Below are positions 6,668-8,495 of a DNA stretch of 8,495 nt, one piece after another. The stretch is from contig PALY01000045.1 of the NCBI GenBank assembly GCA_002707085.1, positions 7,776 through 16,270 of the forward strand. The letters run 5' to 3'. Positions within the stretch are counted from its first letter, which is position 1; each line of letters begins with the position of its first letter. The notes beneath the pieces were generated by a model. It made no database searches. It saw only the letters and a program-made list of their open reading frames with translations, and was not told the origin of the DNA. Source of the DNA: Deltaproteobacteria bacterium. GTDB taxonomy: Bacteria > Myxococcota_A > UBA796. The translations under genes and the position numbers were made by a program.

Positions 6668-7473
6668 TCGAAGATACATACCGATTGCATCGCCGATTTG
6701 ATCGCATCGGTCGACTGGTTGGTGATTCAGCAATGTCCAAGCTGTTCAACAGCAGGGTCACCGTTATCGGACTCGGCGGGGTGGGGTCTTTCGCTGCCGA
6801 AGCACTCGCGAGAAGTGGAGTGGGCCATCTAACATTGGTTGATTTTGACCTTGTTTGTGTGACCAATGCAAACAGACAACTTCAAGCCATGCGGGGAAAT
6901 GTTGGGAAACCCAAAGCGACCATCTTGGCCGAGCGCCTACGCTTGATCAACCCGCAAGCAACCATCAAAGCCGTACCTCTTTTTTATGATGCCAGGCTGT
7001 CCGACAAACTGTTGCCTTCAGACACTGACTTTGTGGTAGATGCCATCGACAACGTCACTGCGAAATGCCACCTCTTGGCAACCTGCAGAGAGCGGAACAT
7101 CCCCATCGTCTGCTCCACAGGTGCATCTGGACGGATGGATCCCACCCGAATCGCTGTTGCCGATCTTTCGGAAACTCGGGTGGATCCTCTGGCTGCCAGT
7201 GTTCGTAAAATCCTCCGGCGTCAATACAACTTCCCTCGTTCAGAATCATTCGGTATTCCAGCGGTCTATTCAACCGAAAACCTGTCGAATCCAGTCGACC
7301 TTCACTACGACAACGGAAATGGTTTTCATTGTGTCTGCCCCAACAATGAAAATGATCTTCACACCTGTGAAGACAGAAACGTAATTTGGGGTACAGCTGG
7401 CTTTGTAACTGGATCCTTTGGACTGACATGCGCAAGTGTCGTCGTGCGTGAACTGGTCGGAAAACCAACATGA
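6664..7473 (+). CDS. tcdA: tRNA threonylcarbamoyladenosine dehydratase (TcdA/CsdL-type, ThiF/E1-like)
   Basis: This 269-residue E1-like enzyme is expected to use ATP to cyclise N6-threonylcarbamoyladenosine at position 37 of ANN-decoding tRNAs to ct6A. The N-terminal Rossmann fold has GLGGVGSFAAEALARSG (36-52), then the E1-like elements LVDFDLVCVTNANRQ (58-72, with Arg71), GKPK (81-84) and the acidic DAIDN (126-130). The TcdA-type C-terminal part has STGASGRMDPTRI, then IWGTAGFVTGSFGL. It includes Cys223, Cys225 and Cys235 (CVCP and HTC), which could bind metal or form a disulfide. I chose ATG 6664 because it starts at the conserved N-terminal helix (RLHRRFDRIGRLVG) and forms the ATGA overlap with the TatD gene. 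An in-frame start at 6637 would put 27 nt inside the TatD gene. The sulfur-relay partners CsdA and CsdE, which neighbour this gene in E. coli, are absent here. Other ThiF/MoeB relatives are less likely. Confidence 0.88.
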   Translation: MIEDTYRLHRRFDRIGRLVGDSAMSKLFNSRVTVIGLGGVGSFAAEALARSGVGHLTLVDFDLVCVTNANRQLQAMRGNVGKPKATILAERLRLINPQATIKAVPLFYDARLSDKLLPSDTDFVVDAIDNVTAKCHLLATCRERNIPIVCSTGASGRMDPTRIAVADLSETRVDPLAASVRKILRRQYNFPRSESFGIPAVYSTENLSNPVDLHYDNGNGFHCVCPNNENDLHTCEDRNVIWGTAGFVTGSFGLTCASVVVRELVGKPT

Positions 7474-8309
7474 AACCCACCTTGCACGCAGGCGGGTCAG
7501 CGGACCTTATAGAGCTCGATCCTGATCACCCCGGCTTTCGAGATCGTGTATACCGAGACCGAAGAAATACCATCGCTCAGATCGCGCTTAGCTACAGGTC
7601 GGGCAGCTCCATCCCAGAAGCTCCATATACAAAGGAAGAGCATGGAGTATGGAATACGATTTGGACACAACTGGAACCCCTACATCAGCAATTGGTGACG
7701 AAAGAGATTTTAGAGCTTCAACAATTTCTGCCACTCAGCCACACAGAAATACCTCAACTCAATAGCCTCAATCATCAACTGCAATCCGCAGCCGGTTTCC
7801 GCTTTGAACCTGTCGCAGGCCTCGTCACGGCACGTACATTCATGCGCTATCTGGGCAAACGTGTATTTTTGTCTACCCAGTACATCCGCCACCATTCCCG
7901 ACCCTTGTACACCCCTGAACCTGATGTCGTTCATGAATTGATTGGACATGCCGCTACACTGGTCCACCCAGGAATAGCAGAAGTAAACCGACTTCTTGGT
8001 GACGCCGCAGATGTCGCCACAGAAGAAGAAATGGAACGCATTGGTTCGATGTACTGGTACACCATGGAATTCGGGCTCGTCCGCGAAAATGACGACATCA
8101 AGGCATTCGGTGCTGGACTGCTCAGTTCATGTGGTGAACTGGAGGGCTTCAGCAAGCGGGCAAGGATCCACAAATGGGATCTTGAAACCATTGCACAGAC
8201 CCCCTTCGATCCCACAACCTTTCAAACCGACCTTTTTGTCGCGCCTTCGTTCACACAACTGTTGGTGGATGTCAGCCGTTGGGTAAGAAACGGCGACTGG
8301 CGAAGTTGA
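7470..8309 (+). CDS. phhA: Phenylalanine-4-hydroxylase-type aromatic amino acid monooxygenase
   Basis: This 279-residue non-haem iron, tetrahydropterin-dependent hydroxylase is predicted to convert L-phenylalanine to L-tyrosine with O2. The catalytic core is clear: FRFEPVAGLVTARTF (110-124), STQYIRH (135-141), YTPEPDVVHELIGH (147-160) and YWYTMEFGLV (195-204), then KAFGAGLLSSCGELEGF (211-227). The iron ligands are His155, His160 and Glu200, matching His285, His290 and Glu330 of human phenylalanine hydroxylase, and Arg140 matches its Arg270. Leu134 stands where the human enzyme has the pterin-side His264. The protein has no N-terminal ACT regulatory domain and no C-terminal tetramerisation tail, as is usual in bacteria. 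The PEPD-HELIGH form resembles the animal-like group more than the QEPDIFHE form of Pseudomonas-type enzymes. ATG 7470 overlaps the TcdA stop (ATGA), and the gene ends the visible operon. No pterin-4a-carbinolamine dehydratase is in the window. Tryptophan or tyrosine as substrate cannot be excluded from sequence alone. Confidence 0.88.
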   Translation: MKPTLHAGGSADLIELDPDHPGFRDRVYRDRRNTIAQIALSYRSGSSIPEAPYTKEEHGVWNTIWTQLEPLHQQLVTKEILELQQFLPLSHTEIPQLNSLNHQLQSAAGFRFEPVAGLVTARTFMRYLGKRVFLSTQYIRHHSRPLYTPEPDVVHELIGHAATLVHPGIAEVNRLLGDAADVATEEEMERIGSMYWYTMEFGLVRENDDIKAFGAGLLSSCGELEGFSKRARIHKWDLETIAQTPFDPTTFQTDLFVAPSFTQLLVDVSRWVRNGDWRS

Positions 8310-8495
8310 AGATGGCCTGGGCAGCCAAAGCACACCCAAAACTGAGTGGAACCAAAACGACCATCGTGTGGGTTGTACTGGACCCCTCGAACGGTTCTGA
8401 TTTCTAAATGCGGTCCAAATCGAAATTGCAGAAGAACCAGATCCGTCCGCCGACCTTTCCTGGAGAGGTACACGGCATTGTATCGGCCTCCTGTA
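8310..8495. other. Region after the hydroxylase gene with no confident gene
   Basis: No frame here gives a recognisable protein, and I see no strong terminator after the hydroxylase. On the - strand an AGGAGG Shine-Dalgarno-like sequence (complement of 8487-8492) lies 8 nt before an ATG at 8478, but that frame stops at TAG 8404-8406 after 24 codons. After the TAG the same frame stays open to 8272 and includes a hydrophobic stretch. On the + strand a 31-codon frame starts at ATG 8312, 2 nt after the hydroxylase stop, and looks like nothing known. Confidence 0.3.

Noticed and set aside
1..8495. Mobile element, CRISPR array, prophage or defence island
   Set aside because: I found no transposase, integrase, terminal repeats, regularly spaced repeats or nuclease/helicase cluster. 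The TatD hydrolase is a housekeeping family and not evidence of a defence system.

Overview
The window is ordinary chromosomal DNA of roughly 50% GC from a Gram-negative bacterium. Two features support an outer membrane: a signal-peptide-bearing beta-rich porin-like protein and a lipoprotein with an LTGC lipobox. Three features fit a deltaproteobacterial-grade lineage (Myxococcota or Bdellovibrionota-like): the PEPDVVHELIGH form of the aromatic amino acid hydroxylase, the Cys-containing TcdA type, and the style of the secreted proteins. That placement is an inference and is not proven here. I see no rRNA, tRNA, CRISPR array, insertion sequence, integrase or phage gene.

Left part (1-1764, + strand): the 3' part of an unrecognised, probably beta-rich protein that enters from outside the window overlaps by 4 nt (ATGA) the start of a 376-residue outer-membrane porin-like protein. 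A convergent gene on the - strand (2290-1772) encodes a small lipoprotein. The two stop codons lie 7 nt apart and share an imperfect inverted repeat.

Right part (2419-8309, + strand): after a 128-nt divergent intergenic region comes a very tight gene string. In order it holds an acidic amino acid/dicarboxylate:cation symporter, a membrane hybrid histidine kinase with receiver domain, a TatD-family metal-dependent hydrolase, a TcdA/CsdL-type tRNA t6A dehydratase and a phenylalanine-4-hydroxylase-type monooxygenase. Successive genes overlap (GTGA, ATGA, ATGA) or are 3 nt apart, so they are very probably one transcript. The set mixes amino acid uptake, sensing, amino acid catabolism and housekeeping nucleic-acid functions. 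A link between transporter and kinase is plausible, while TatD and TcdA may be passengers.

The clearest anomaly is in the histidine kinase. The reading frame breaks at a GGG tract inside the G2 ATP-binding box, and restoring one base joins the kinase to its receiver domain without a gap. The next most interesting point is a roughly 90-residue extracytoplasmic insertion between the first two membrane helices of the symporter. I found no convincing new biological system. The final 186 nt carry no gene I can support with confidence.
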